Assembly (NCBI GenBank): GCA_036375275.1 | Contig: DASUSF010000260.1 | Location: 1-10,535, forward strand | From: DASUSF01 sp036375275 | Lineage (GTDB): Bacteria > Pseudomonadota > Alphaproteobacteria > Geminicoccales > Geminicoccaceae | DNA length: 10,535 nt | Direction of reading: 5' to 3' | Part shown: piece by piece, positions 1-5,203 of the stretch | How positions within the stretch are numbered: position 1 is the first letter of the stretch | How the letters are laid out: each line of letters begins with the position of its first letter | Made by a program: the position numbers and the translations under genes | Notes under the pieces: generated by a model | What the model was told of the DNA's origin: nothing | Database searches by the model: none | The model's input: only the letters and a program-made list of their open reading frames with translations

Positions 1-77
1 TGGTCCACCAGGAGCCGGCGGGGCTCGCAGACGAGCGCCTCGACGAGGCGATCAGGAAGCTCGCGGCGCGCAGCTAG
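1..77 (+). CDS. 3' end of an unidentified rightward gene
   Basis: One forward frame is open from the left edge and ends at a TAG at 75-77. It gives a charged, helix-like tail of 24 residues ending DEAIRKLAARS. The composition (alternating acidic, basic and alanine/leucine residues) looks like a real protein C-terminus. The stop lies 14 nt before the convergent stop of the dehydrogenase gene, a normal spacing for convergent genes. Too little is visible to name a family. Because the stretch is short and GC-rich, chance openness is possible. Confidence 0.45.
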   Translation, partial: VHQEPAGLADERLDEAIRKLAARS

Positions 78-96
78 GCCGGAGCAGGCTACTAGC
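73..96. terminator. Inverted repeat spanning two convergent stop codons (weak terminator candidate)
   Basis: GCTAG at 73-77 and CTAGC at 92-96 are perfect inverted copies separated by 14 nt. Each arm contains the TAG stop of one of the two converging genes. The stem is short and there is no T-run on either side, so it could be a weak bidirectional terminator or simply a by-product of two facing TAG stops. Confidence 0.25.
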
Positions 97-1090
97 GCCG
101 CGCGAGGAGCCGGCGGCCTGCGACTACGGCCAGCCCGGCGACGCCGGCGGCCACGGCGCCGGCCGCCGCCCGGCGCAGCCGGTCGGGGTCGATCACCAGC
201 GCGCGGTCGTGCGCCCGGTCGTCGTAGCGGCCATGCGCCCCCTGGTCGCCCGGGATCGGCCCGAACAGGTTGTTCGGCCGGCCGCCCGGCTCCGGGACCT
301 CTGACTGCTGGCCCTCGAAGGCGGCGTCGGCGAGCTTCTCGTCGACGTATCCGGGCGCCACCGCCTGGCCCGCGATCAGCTTCAGGACCGGGGTCCCGAC
401 CCAGAGCTCGCGTGGCGCCTCGTACGCCGCCCGGACGATGGCGCGCGCGGCCACCTCCGGCTGGTAGACCGGTGGCGCGGGCTGCGGGCGCATCGGCAGC
501 CGGTTCAGCCCCATGTCGAACTGCGGCGTGTTGAGGCCCGGGAGGTGGACCATCGACAGGCGGATCCGGCTGCCGTCCCGGATCAGCTCGCTCCTGAGCG
601 CATCGGTGAAGCCGCGCGCCGCGAACTTTGCGCCGCAGTACGCGCTCTGCAGCGGGATCGCGCGGTAGGCGAGACCCGAGCCGACGTTGACGATGGTGCC
701 GCGGTCGCGCGGGCGCATGTGCCGGAGCGCCGCCCGCGTGCCGTTGACCTGGCCGAGGTAGCAGACCTCGGTGATCCGCCGGAACTCGTCGGGACGCATG
801 GCCTCGAACGGCGAGTAGGCGGTGATCATGGCGTCGTTGATCCAGACCCGGATCGGCCCGAGCTCCCGGGCGAGCTGGTCCGCCGCGGCATCGAGGGCGT
901 CGGCGTCCGCGACGTCGGCGAGCGTACAGGCCGCGCGCCCACCCCTGCCCGCGATCTCCCGCCTCGCCGCCTCGAGCCCGTCGCGGCCGCGCGCGATCAG
1001 CCCCACCGACCACCCGAGCCGGCCGAACGCGCGTGCGGTCGCCCGCCCTACCCCGGCGCTCGCGCCCGTGATCACCACCACCTTCGTCAT
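92..1090 (-). CDS. SDR-family oxidoreductase with C-terminal membrane segment
   Basis: A classical short-chain dehydrogenase/reductase of 332 residues, longer than the usual ~250. The N-terminal Rossmann fold has the cofactor motif TGASAGVG at residues 8-15. The catalytic serine is S138 and the YxxxK pair is Y151/K155. The structural NNAG motif is replaced by IND-A around residues 84-87. After the core (about 1-240) comes a Pro/Gly-rich linker with an NNLFGP motif near 273-278. A hydrophobic Ala/Val/Gly helix follows at about 307-326, ending in RRLLARR, which suggests a membrane-anchored tail with basic residues at its end. The start ATG has a GGGGGA upstream. It is the last gene of a probable DinB-GNAT-SDR operon, 18 nt after the acetyltransferase stop. 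The substrate cannot be told from sequence; NAD(P)-dependent oxidation or reduction of an alcohol or ketone is expected from the family. Confidence 0.9.
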   Translation of the reverse strand: MTKVVVITGASAGVGRATARAFGRLGWSVGLIARGRDGLEAARREIAGRGGRAACTLADVADADALDAAADQLARELGPIRVWINDAMITAYSPFEAMRPDEFRRITEVCYLGQVNGTRAALRHMRPRDRGTIVNVGSGLAYRAIPLQSAYCGAKFAARGFTDALRSELIRDGSRIRLSMVHLPGLNTPQFDMGLNRLPMRPQPAPPVYQPEVAARAIVRAAYEAPRELWVGTPVLKLIAGQAVAPGYVDEKLADAAFEGQQSEVPEPGGRPNNLFGPIPGDQGAHGRYDDRAHDRALVIDPDRLRRAAAGAVAAGVAGLAVVAGRRLLARR

Positions 1091-1108
1091 CGTCGTCCCC
1101 CGAGCTGG

Positions 1109-1648
1109 TCAGGAGACAACGGATCCGGGAGCGGCGGGTTCATCGCCGGACGGCAGGGTCCCGCGAAGGTCCAGCTCCAGCATCCGGACGCCCGGGAGCG
1201 GGTTCAGGTAGTAGGGTGCGATCTCGACGAAGCCGAGCGAGGCGTAGAGCCGCTCCGCCGCCGGCATGCGCGCCGGCAGGGTGTCGAGGCGGAGCGCCTG
1301 ATAGCCGATCGCCCGCGCTTCCAGGACCGCCCGCTCCGCGAGCGCCCGGCCGATCCCGCGCCCCGCCCAGCCCGGCTCGACCCAGAGCCGCTTCATCTCG
1401 CCGATCCCGTCGCCGAGCGCCCTGAGACCGACGCAGCCGATCAGCTCGGCGTCGACATGGGCGACCACGAGCCGGCCGCCCGGCGGGGCGTAGGCGCCCG
1501 GCAGGGTCAGGAGCTCGCGCTCGAAGCCCTGGAAGCACAGGTCGACCGCCAGCCAGTCGGCGTAGGCCCGGAACAGCCGGCGCACCGCCGGGACATCCTC
1601 AGGCCGCGCGGCGCGAAGGCCGACCCCCTCGAGCAGGCAGACGCTCAT
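1109..1648 (-). CDS. GNAT family N-acetyltransferase
   Basis: A 179-residue single-domain GNAT protein, expected to transfer an acetyl group from acetyl-CoA to an amine. The fold core runs from about residue 10 to 160. The acetyl-CoA pyrophosphate-binding motif A is visible as GWAGRGIGRAL at 93-103, preceded by the typical beta-4 strand EMKRLWVEP (84-92). Motif B is AERLYASLGFVEIAPYY at 131-147, followed by a terminal beta strand ending in MLELDL (156-161). The PYYLNP stretch with MLELDL recalls the COG0456-like subgroup whose substrates are mostly unknown. The start ATG has only a weak GGGAT upstream, but the gene follows the DinB stop by 19 nt, so translational coupling is plausible. The last 15 or so residues are a disordered Pro/Ala/Ser tail. 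Confidence 0.9.
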   Translation of the reverse strand: MSVCLLEGVGLRAARPEDVPAVRRLFRAYADWLAVDLCFQGFERELLTLPGAYAPPGGRLVVAHVDAELIGCVGLRALGDGIGEMKRLWVEPGWAGRGIGRALAERAVLEARAIGYQALRLDTLPARMPAAERLYASLGFVEIAPYYLNPLPGVRMLELDLRGTLPSGDEPAAPGSVVS

Positions 1649-1667
1649 CGCCGATCCCGGCGCGCCC

Positions 1668-2174
1668 TCACGACGGCTCCTCCCGGCGGTGGAAGTAGAT
1701 CAGGTCCAGAGGCGGCGGCTCGACGCCGGCCTGGCTCAGCTGGTCGTGGACCTGGCCACGGTGGTGGGTCTGGTGATTGAACAGGTGCATCCAGCAGACG
1801 TCGAGCGGCGTCCGCTGCACGTCCGGCCGCGTCGCCCGGCGGTACTCGACGATCCGGTCGAGGTCCTCCTCGCGCGTCCGCGCGGTCAGCGCGATGATCC
1901 GCTCGTCCTCGACCTCCCGCGCCGCCCGCAGCTCCTCCAGGGTGTCGTACGGCCGGTCGTCGAGACGGAGGTCGGGGCTCGGCGACCCCTCGATCCGGGC
2001 GAGCCAATGGCGGTCGCCGACCAGGATGTGATTGAGCGTGCCGTGGATCGAGCCGAAGAACATGCCGCGCTCGCGGAGGTAGGCCTCGTCGTCGAGACCG
2101 GCGCAGGCGGCGTAGAGGCGCCCGTTGGCCCAGCGGTTGTACCGGGCCATCCGGCAAAGGTGCGTCTGCATCAT
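1668..2174 (-). CDS. DinB family protein (metal-binding four-helix bundle)
   Basis: A 168-residue DinB/YfiT-like protein. The N-terminal RYNRWANGRLY (11-21) is characteristic of this family. The probable metal-binding histidines are H49 (GTLNHIL) and the cluster HLFNHQTHHRGQ at 130-141, in which H134 and H138 are the expected ligands. Family members adopt a four-helix bundle with a divalent metal. Some act as thiol-dependent transferases (bacillithiol or mycothiol type), but most, including single-domain proteobacterial forms like this one, have no proven function. Two ATG codons lie in tandem at 2172-2174 and 2169-2171; a GGGGAC lies upstream. It appears to be the first gene of the operon continuing into the acetyltransferase and the SDR. 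Despite the name, nothing here links it to DNA polymerase IV (DinB/DinP). Confidence 0.92.
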   Translation of the reverse strand: MMQTHLCRMARYNRWANGRLYAACAGLDDEAYLRERGMFFGSIHGTLNHILVGDRHWLARIEGSPSPDLRLDDRPYDTLEELRAAREVEDERIIALTARTREEDLDRIVEYRRATRPDVQRTPLDVCWMHLFNHQTHHRGQVHDQLSQAGVEPPPLDLIYFHRREEPS

Positions 2175-2394
2175 GAGCCACGTCCCCGCTCGCGATGCGA
2201 TCGACTGAAGCCCAGTCGGTGGGGCGAATCAAGCCGCCCTTGGCGCGTACGTAACCTGTAGGGTCACCTGGCTCGCCTGATGGGGTTCGAGTGACGGCCC
2301 GTCGGCCCGGTCCCCGATCAGGCCGCAGGGGCGGCGACGCCCGTCGCATGCGCCGCCGCCCGTTCGGCCACCTGCCGCCACCTCCGGCGCGAGG
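2175..2394. other. 220-nt intergenic region between DinB operon and DUF1127 cluster
   Basis: No convincing gene is present on either strand. It must contain the promoter of the leftward DinB operon and the end of the leftward DUF1127 transcript. A perfect 6-bp inverted repeat, CGACTG at 2202-2207 and CAGTCG at 2213-2218 with a 5-nt loop, lies about 30 nt upstream of the DinB start. It is an operator or attenuator candidate. Around 2225-2275 the base composition is less GC-rich than the surroundings, but I could not place a convincing -35/-10 pair. Short GC-rich hairpins occur at 2290-2320 without T-runs. Confidence 0.45.
2202..2218. promoter_or_regulatory. Inverted repeat in the DinB operon leader
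   Basis: CGACTG-AAGCC-CAGTCG is a perfect 6-bp dyad placed 28-44 nt before the DinB start codons. The position fits a repressor operator or a 5'-UTR hairpin. No regulator gene is adjacent to assign it to, so the role is inferred from position only. Confidence 0.3.
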
Positions 2395-2694
2395 CTAGAG
2401 ACGCCAGAGCGGCTTGGCGACCTCGCCCTCGACGTCGGCCCGGCTGAGCCCGAGGTCGGCGAGCATGTGGTCGCTCAGCTGACTGAGCGCGTGCCGCTGA
2501 CGCGCCCGCTCGTGCCAGGTGAGCAGCAGGTCGGTGAGCCGGCGGACGACGTGGCGCGGCCAGGGCCGGAGCCCGAGAGCCGGCACCTGCTCGTACAGCC
2601 GGCGGGTCGTGAGCGCGTGATGCAGTGGCGAGACGAACGCCGTCGCGGTCGAGAACAGCGTGCCGAAGTCTTCACCGCGTTGCTCGAGTTGCAT
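2395..2694 (-). CDS. DUF1127 domain protein, 99 aa, with N-terminal extension
   Basis: The C-terminal half, residues about 52-97, is a DUF1127 (YjiS-like) domain: a helix TDLLLTWHERARQRHAL, then LSQLSDHMLADLGLSRADVE and the closing KPLWR signature. Residues 1-50 form an extension not found in the minimal ~45-70 aa members. The frame stays open upstream to 2898, but the start at 2694 is chosen because AAGGAGA lies 7-8 nt before this ATG, the DUF1127 part stays intact, and the longer N-terminus is arginine/proline-rich shadow sequence. DUF1127 proteins are small, basic and common in Alphaproteobacteria. Characterised cases include CcaF1, an RNA-binding protein of Rhodobacter, and arginine-rich Agrobacterium proteins affecting phosphate and carbon metabolism. 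The exact role here is unknown. It is the last gene of the DUF1127 cluster, 95 nt after the small ORF. Confidence 0.85.
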   Translation of the reverse strand: MQLEQRGEDFGTLFSTATAFVSPLHHALTTRRLYEQVPALGLRPWPRHVVRRLTDLLLTWHERARQRHALSQLSDHMLADLGLSRADVEGEVAKPLWRL

Positions 2695-2755
2695 GGCAGG
2701 TCTCCTTGCCCGGCTGCGCCCGGGTCCACTCGTAGAGCGGCGTGGTAGCGGCCGG

Positions 2756-2784
2756 ATGTCGCTATGAGAAAGAAGCCGTTTCAA
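2756..2784 (-). promoter_or_regulatory. Possible internal promoter before the 99-aa DUF1127 gene
   Basis: An AT-rich island (2760-2790) interrupts the GC-rich sequence and overlaps the end of the small ORF. On the minus strand TTGAAA (2784-2779) resembles a -35 box. The hexamer 17 nt downstream, CGACAT, is a poor -10, so the sigma factor is uncertain. The island would give the downstream DUF1127 gene a leader of about 60 nt. Confidence 0.2.
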
Positions 2785-2789
2785 TTGTT

Positions 2790-2927
2790 TCACCGGCGCC
2801 GGCTGGTCTGCCGGTGACGGGTGCCGTGGCGGCGCCAGGGCACCCAGGGCAGGTCTTTGAGCCGTTGATGACCGTCCGGGCCGATCGGCGGCACCCACCG
2901 CGCGTCCAGGCGCTGAAGCGTTCGCAT
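2790..2927 (-). CDS. Small basic, Trp/Pro-containing ORF, 45 aa, between two DUF1127 genes
   Basis: A 45-codon frame starts at an ATG (2927-2925) preceded by GAGGAGA with 6-7 nt spacing, one of the strongest ribosome binding sites in the window. That site overlaps the TGA stop of the upstream DUF1127 gene, whose stop is 11 nt before this ATG, so translational coupling is likely. The peptide begins MRTLQRLDARWVPPIGPDGH, continues with a LKDLPWVPWRR segment and ends in a basic tail TSRRR. It has three tryptophans, six prolines and a strongly positive charge, no signal peptide and no membrane segment. I do not recognise a family. The closing Trp/Arg-rich part loosely recalls the KPFWRR end of DUF1127 proteins, but the domain itself is absent. 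Expression is inferred from the ribosome binding site and operon position; conservation in relatives is untested. Confidence 0.6.
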   Translation of the reverse strand: MRTLQRLDARWVPPIGPDGHQRLKDLPWVPWRRHGTRHRQTSRRR

Positions 2928-2938
2928 GACGGATCTCC

Positions 2939-3157
2939 TCACCGGCGCCAGAAGGGCTTGCCGATCTCCGCGTCGCGCCAGGCGCGCGAGGCGCCGATGT
3001 CGTCGAGCAGGTGATCGTCGAGCCGGGCGAGATCCCGTCGCTCCCGGATCCTCGCCGACCATCGCGCCATCAAGCCATCAGTCGGGACGGCCCGCTCGCG
3101 CCGCCGGAGAGACCGGACAGGTAACTGCAACACATGAGCTCTGGTCATGTTCGTCAT
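2939..3157 (-). CDS. DUF1127 domain protein, 72 aa
   Basis: A minimal-length DUF1127 (YjiS-like) protein. The domain occupies about residues 30-71: LMARWSARIRERRDLARL, then DDHLLDDIGASRAWRDAEIGKPFWRR, with the typical DxHLLxDIG and KPFWR signatures. An arginine-rich segment (RSLRRRER, 15-22) precedes it, consistent with nucleic-acid binding as shown for some relatives. There are two possible starts. The ATG at 3157 has AGGG directly against it, whereas the ATG at 3148 has the same AGGG about 9 nt upstream, so the shorter 69-residue product may be the real one. It is the first gene of the leftward cluster and is divergent from the LysR-type regulator, with 110 nt between. Its stop codon lies inside the ribosome binding site of the following small ORF. 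Confidence 0.9.
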   Translation of the reverse strand: MTNMTRAHVLQLPVRSLRRRERAVPTDGLMARWSARIRERRDLARLDDHLLDDIGASRAWRDAEIGKPFWRR

Positions 3158-3267
3158 CCCTGGCTTTGGTTCTCAGAGCATCGCCTTGGATGGAACATGC
3201 GCCGCGGTTGCGGGGCGGACAAACGATGCCTATTCATCATTCGTATGAGCTGGAGTAATGAGACTTC
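3158..3267. promoter_or_regulatory. Divergent control region between DUF1127 cluster and LysR gene
   Basis: This 110-nt region must contain both outward promoters. For the rightward LysR gene, TTGCGG at 3208-3213 and TATTCA at 3231-3236 have a 17-nt spacer and form a modest sigma-70-like pair. An inverted repeat, TCAT at 3234-3237 and ATGA at 3245-3248, overlaps the proposed -10. It lies in an unusually AT-rich stretch, as expected for a LysR-type operator; LysR regulators commonly repress their own gene from such a site. The LysR ribosome binding site is weak: GGAG is 12 nt from the ATG, with a closer GAGA. I found no clear promoter for the leftward direction. Confidence 0.4.
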
Positions 3268-4170
3268 ATGACCCCGCGCCTCCCGCCGCTGAACGCGCTC
3301 CGGACCTTCGAGGCCGCCGCCCGCCATCTCAGCTTCACCAAGGCCGCGGACGAGCTGTTCGTGACCCAGGCCGCGGTCAGCCATCAGATCAAGGGGCTGG
3401 AGGAGCAGATGGGCGTGCAGCTCTTCCGGCGCCTCAACCGCCGGCTGCTGCTGACCGACGAGGGCCAGCTCCTCCTGCCGGACGTGCGCGCCGCGTTCGA
3501 GCTGCTCGCCAACGCCGTCCGGACGGTGCGCGAGCAGCGCGGCGGCGTGCTCTCGATCAGCGCGACGCCGTCGTTCGGTCCGAAGTGGCTCGCCAGCCGG
3601 ATCGGCCGCTTCCAGGCGCTCCACCCGGAGTTCGAGATCCAGCTTGCGGCGACCCCGCGCCTCGTCGACTTCGCCCGGGAGGGGATCGACTGCGGGGTGC
3701 GCTACGGGCTCGGGGACTGGCCGGGGCTGCGCGCCGACCGGCTGTTCGACGCCGAGCTCCTCATGGTGTGCAGCCCCGACCTGGCGGCCGGGCCGCCGCC
3801 GCTCCGCTGTCCCGACGACCTGAGGCGCCACACCCTGATCCACGTCCTCGACGACATCGACGACTGGCGGCTGTGGCTCAAAGCGGCGGGGGTCGAGGGG
3901 ATCGACCCCGACAAGGGCCTGAAGTTCGACTCCAGCCCGATGGCGCTGCAGGCGGCGGCGAGCGGCGCCGGCGTCGCGATCGGCCGGCGCCGGCTGATCG
4001 AGGAGGACCTCACGTCGGGGCGGCTCGTGGTCCCGTTCGACATCGAGCTGCTCGACGGCTGCGCGTACTACTTCGTGGCCCCGGAGGCGCGGGCGGAGCT
4101 GCCGAAGATCGCCATGTTCCGCGACTGGCTGCTCAGCGAGGCCGCGGCCGATCCCGCGCTCACCCGCTGA
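3268..4170 (+). CDS. LysR-family transcriptional regulator, GcvA-like
   Basis: A full-length LTTR of 300 residues. The N-terminal winged helix-turn-helix (about 6-65) reads LPPLNALRTFEAAARHLSFT, then KAADELFVTQAAVSHQIKGLEEQMGVQLFRR, the canonical GcvA-subfamily pattern starting PPLNALRTFEAAARH. A linker helix (about 66-90) leads to the periplasmic-binding-like effector domain (about 92-292), with SATPSFGPKWLASRI at its start and YGLGDWPGL around 145-153. GcvA in E. coli controls glycine cleavage genes, but this subfamily is large and members control diverse targets, including beta-lactamase genes; the true target here is unknown. Candidate targets are its own gene, the divergent DUF1127 cluster and the convergent dehalogenase. 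The end overlaps the stop of the leftward dehalogenase gene by 11 nt. Confidence 0.95.
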   Translation: MTPRLPPLNALRTFEAAARHLSFTKAADELFVTQAAVSHQIKGLEEQMGVQLFRRLNRRLLLTDEGQLLLPDVRAAFELLANAVRTVREQRGGVLSISATPSFGPKWLASRIGRFQALHPEFEIQLAATPRLVDFAREGIDCGVRYGLGDWPGLRADRLFDAELLMVCSPDLAAGPPPLRCPDDLRRHTLIHVLDDIDDWRLWLKAAGVEGIDPDKGLKFDSSPMALQAAASGAGVAIGRRRLIEEDLTSGRLVVPFDIELLDGCAYYFVAPEARAELPKIAMFRDWLLSEAAADPALTR

Positions 4171-4181
4171 AGAAGGGGAGC
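4158..4181. terminator. Hairpin at the overlapping convergent gene ends (candidate)
   Basis: GCTC (4158-4161) pairs with GAGC (4178-4181), and CCC (4163-4165) pairs with GGG (4175-4177), leaving a bulged A and a 9-nt loop. The structure sits where the LysR and dehalogenase genes overlap tail to tail. There is no T-run, so it would be a weak intrinsic terminator at best. Confidence 0.25.
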
Positions 4182-5041
4182 AGGGCCTCGATGGTCGCCT
4201 CGGGTGCCTCCTCCGGGATGTAGTGGCCGCAGTCGACCGCGTGGCCATGGACGGCGCCGGACGCCCGTTCGCGCCACGTCTGGAGCACGTCGAAGTGCCG
4301 CTCCATGAGCGCCCGGCGACCCCAGAGCACGAGCAGCGGGCAGCCGATGCTCCGGGTCTCGAGGTCGGCGGCGTCGTGCTCGAGGTCGATCGAGGCGGCG
4401 GCGCGGTAATCCTCGCAGCTGGCATGCACCATCGCCGGGTCGCGGATGCAGCGCTCGTATTCGGCCAGCGCCTCGGGCGCGAACGACTCGAGGCTGCCGC
4501 CCCACTGCGAGGTCAGCTTGTGGTGCAGGTAGTAGACCGGATCCGCGCCGATCAGCCGTTCGGGGAAGTCGTAGGGCTGGATCAGGAAGAACCAGTGGTA
4601 GTAGCCGGTGGCGATCGCCTGGTCGGTGGCGCGGAACAGGGTCCGGGTCGGCACGATGTCGAGCAGGGCGAGCTTCAGGAGGCGGTCCGGGTGGTCGAGG
4701 GCGAGCCGATGGGCGACCCGGCCGCCGCGGTCGTGGCCGGCGAGCATGAAGCGCTCGAAGCCGAGGCGCCGCATCACCTGCACCATGTCGGCGGCGCTGG
4801 AGCGCTTGCTGTAGACCAGATGCGCCGGATCGCTCGGCGGCTTGCCGCTGTCGCCGTAGCCCCGGAGATCGGGGCAGACGACGGTGAACTCCCGGGCCAG
4901 GGCGGGCGCCACCCGATGCCACATGACGTGGCTCTGCGGGTAGCCGTGGAGCAGCAGGAGCGGCGGGCCGGACCCGCCGATCCGAAGCTGGATCTCGGCG
5001 CCCTCACCGTCGATACGCCGGCGCTCGAAGCCCTCGAACAT
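4160..5041 (-). CDS. Alpha/beta hydrolase, fluoroacetate/haloacetate dehalogenase type
   Basis: A 293-residue alpha/beta-hydrolase with every residue expected of fluoroacetate dehalogenases (EC 3.8.1.3, which hydrolyse haloacetate to glycolate plus halide). The oxyanion-hole motif is HGYPQ (32-36). The nucleophile is D104 in GHDRGG, with carboxylate-binding arginines R105 and R108. The acid is D128 (LLDIVPT) and the base H273 (DCGHYIPEE). The halide pocket is matched by H149-W150 (YYHWFF) and Y212 (DYRAAASIDLEHD). Length and order match characterised enzymes, which run near 300 residues. Soluble epoxide hydrolases share the fold, but the HW pair and the DR-x2-R pattern favour dehalogenase. 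The start has AGGAGG with 5-nt spacing. It is convergent with the LysR gene and lies 162 nt after the CBS-DUF294 gene. The true substrate (fluoro-, chloro- or another short haloacid) needs assay. Confidence 0.88.
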   Translation of the reverse strand: MFEGFERRRIDGEGAEIQLRIGGSGPPLLLLHGYPQSHVMWHRVAPALAREFTVVCPDLRGYGDSGKPPSDPAHLVYSKRSSAADMVQVMRRLGFERFMLAGHDRGGRVAHRLALDHPDRLLKLALLDIVPTRTLFRATDQAIATGYYHWFFLIQPYDFPERLIGADPVYYLHHKLTSQWGGSLESFAPEALAEYERCIRDPAMVHASCEDYRAAASIDLEHDAADLETRSIGCPLLVLWGRRALMERHFDVLQTWRERASGAVHGHAVDCGHYIPEEAPEATIEALLPFFSG

Positions 5042-5053
5042 CTGATCCTCCTG

Positions 5054-5083
5054 CTGGTCGTGGCTGGTTGTGGCTGGTTGCGG
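5054..5083. repeat. Three tandem 10-bp repeats
   Basis: CTGGTCGTGG, CTGGTTGTGG and CTGGTTGCGG follow one another without gaps, with one change from each copy to the next. The last base is only about 13 nt from the dehalogenase start codon, just outside its ribosome binding site. The decamer period is close to one DNA helical turn, so the copies would face the same side of the helix. Confidence 0.75.
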
Positions 5084-5086
5084 CGT

Positions 5087-5102
5087 GCCTGCGTCGGCAG
5101 GC
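5087..5102. repeat. Perfect inverted repeat GCCTGC-GTCG-GCAGGC
   Basis: A 6-bp GC-rich stem with a 4-nt loop, immediately next to the tandem decamers. There is no T-run on either strand, so a 5'-UTR structure or an operator half-site pair is as likely as a terminator. Confidence 0.4.
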
Positions 5103-5203
5103 GGCTGGCTTGCGGTGATGCTTCATCGCCGGGCGACCTGGGTCAACTCGGGTCGTGGCCGACACCACTCCTCTCGAGGATGCACCATGACGGCCGATCG
5201 GGG

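Larger units (their letters stand above)
5042..5203 (-). promoter_or_regulatory. Leader region of the dehalogenase gene with repeats and hairpins
   Basis: This 162-nt gap separates the CBS-DUF294 stop from the dehalogenase start and is transcribed leftward if the promoter lies here. It contains three tandem decamers (5054-5083), a perfect 6-bp GC-rich hairpin (5087-5102) and a second 8-bp stem (5113-5131, one G-T pair, 3-nt loop). I found no convincing -35/-10 pair. A short ATG frame on the plus strand from 5187 runs antisense into the CBS-DUF294 gene and is probably spurious. Confidence 0.4.

Noticed and set aside
545..1780. A 411-codon plus-strand frame
   Set aside because: It runs antisense across the SDR, GNAT and DinB genes, all of which have convincing domains in the other direction.
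2284..2292. GGTTCGAGT, a tRNA T-loop-like motif
   Set aside because: The flanking bases do not pair into a T stem, and no anticodon arm or acceptor end can be found nearby. It is not a tRNA.
2175..2394. Possible DUF1127-linked small RNA with CCUCCUCCC-type loops, as downstream of CcaF1 in Rhodobacter
   Set aside because: No such motif exists on the minus strand downstream of the 99-aa DUF1127 gene.
2694..2898. Longer 167-aa version of the DUF1127 gene starting at 2898
   Set aside because: The added part overlaps the small ORF on the same strand, is Arg/Pro-rich without homology, and the internal ATG at 2694 has a strong ribosome binding site.
3192..3216. GGAAC as a general-stress (EcfG) -35 box near the DUF1127/LysR gap
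   Set aside because: No matching GTT-type -10 occurs 16-17 nt downstream, and the orientation points at the LysR gene rather than the DUF1127 genes.
3154..4425. A 423-codon open frame on the minus strand
   Set aside because: It lies opposite the clear LysR gene and has low-complexity shadow composition with no recognisable motif.
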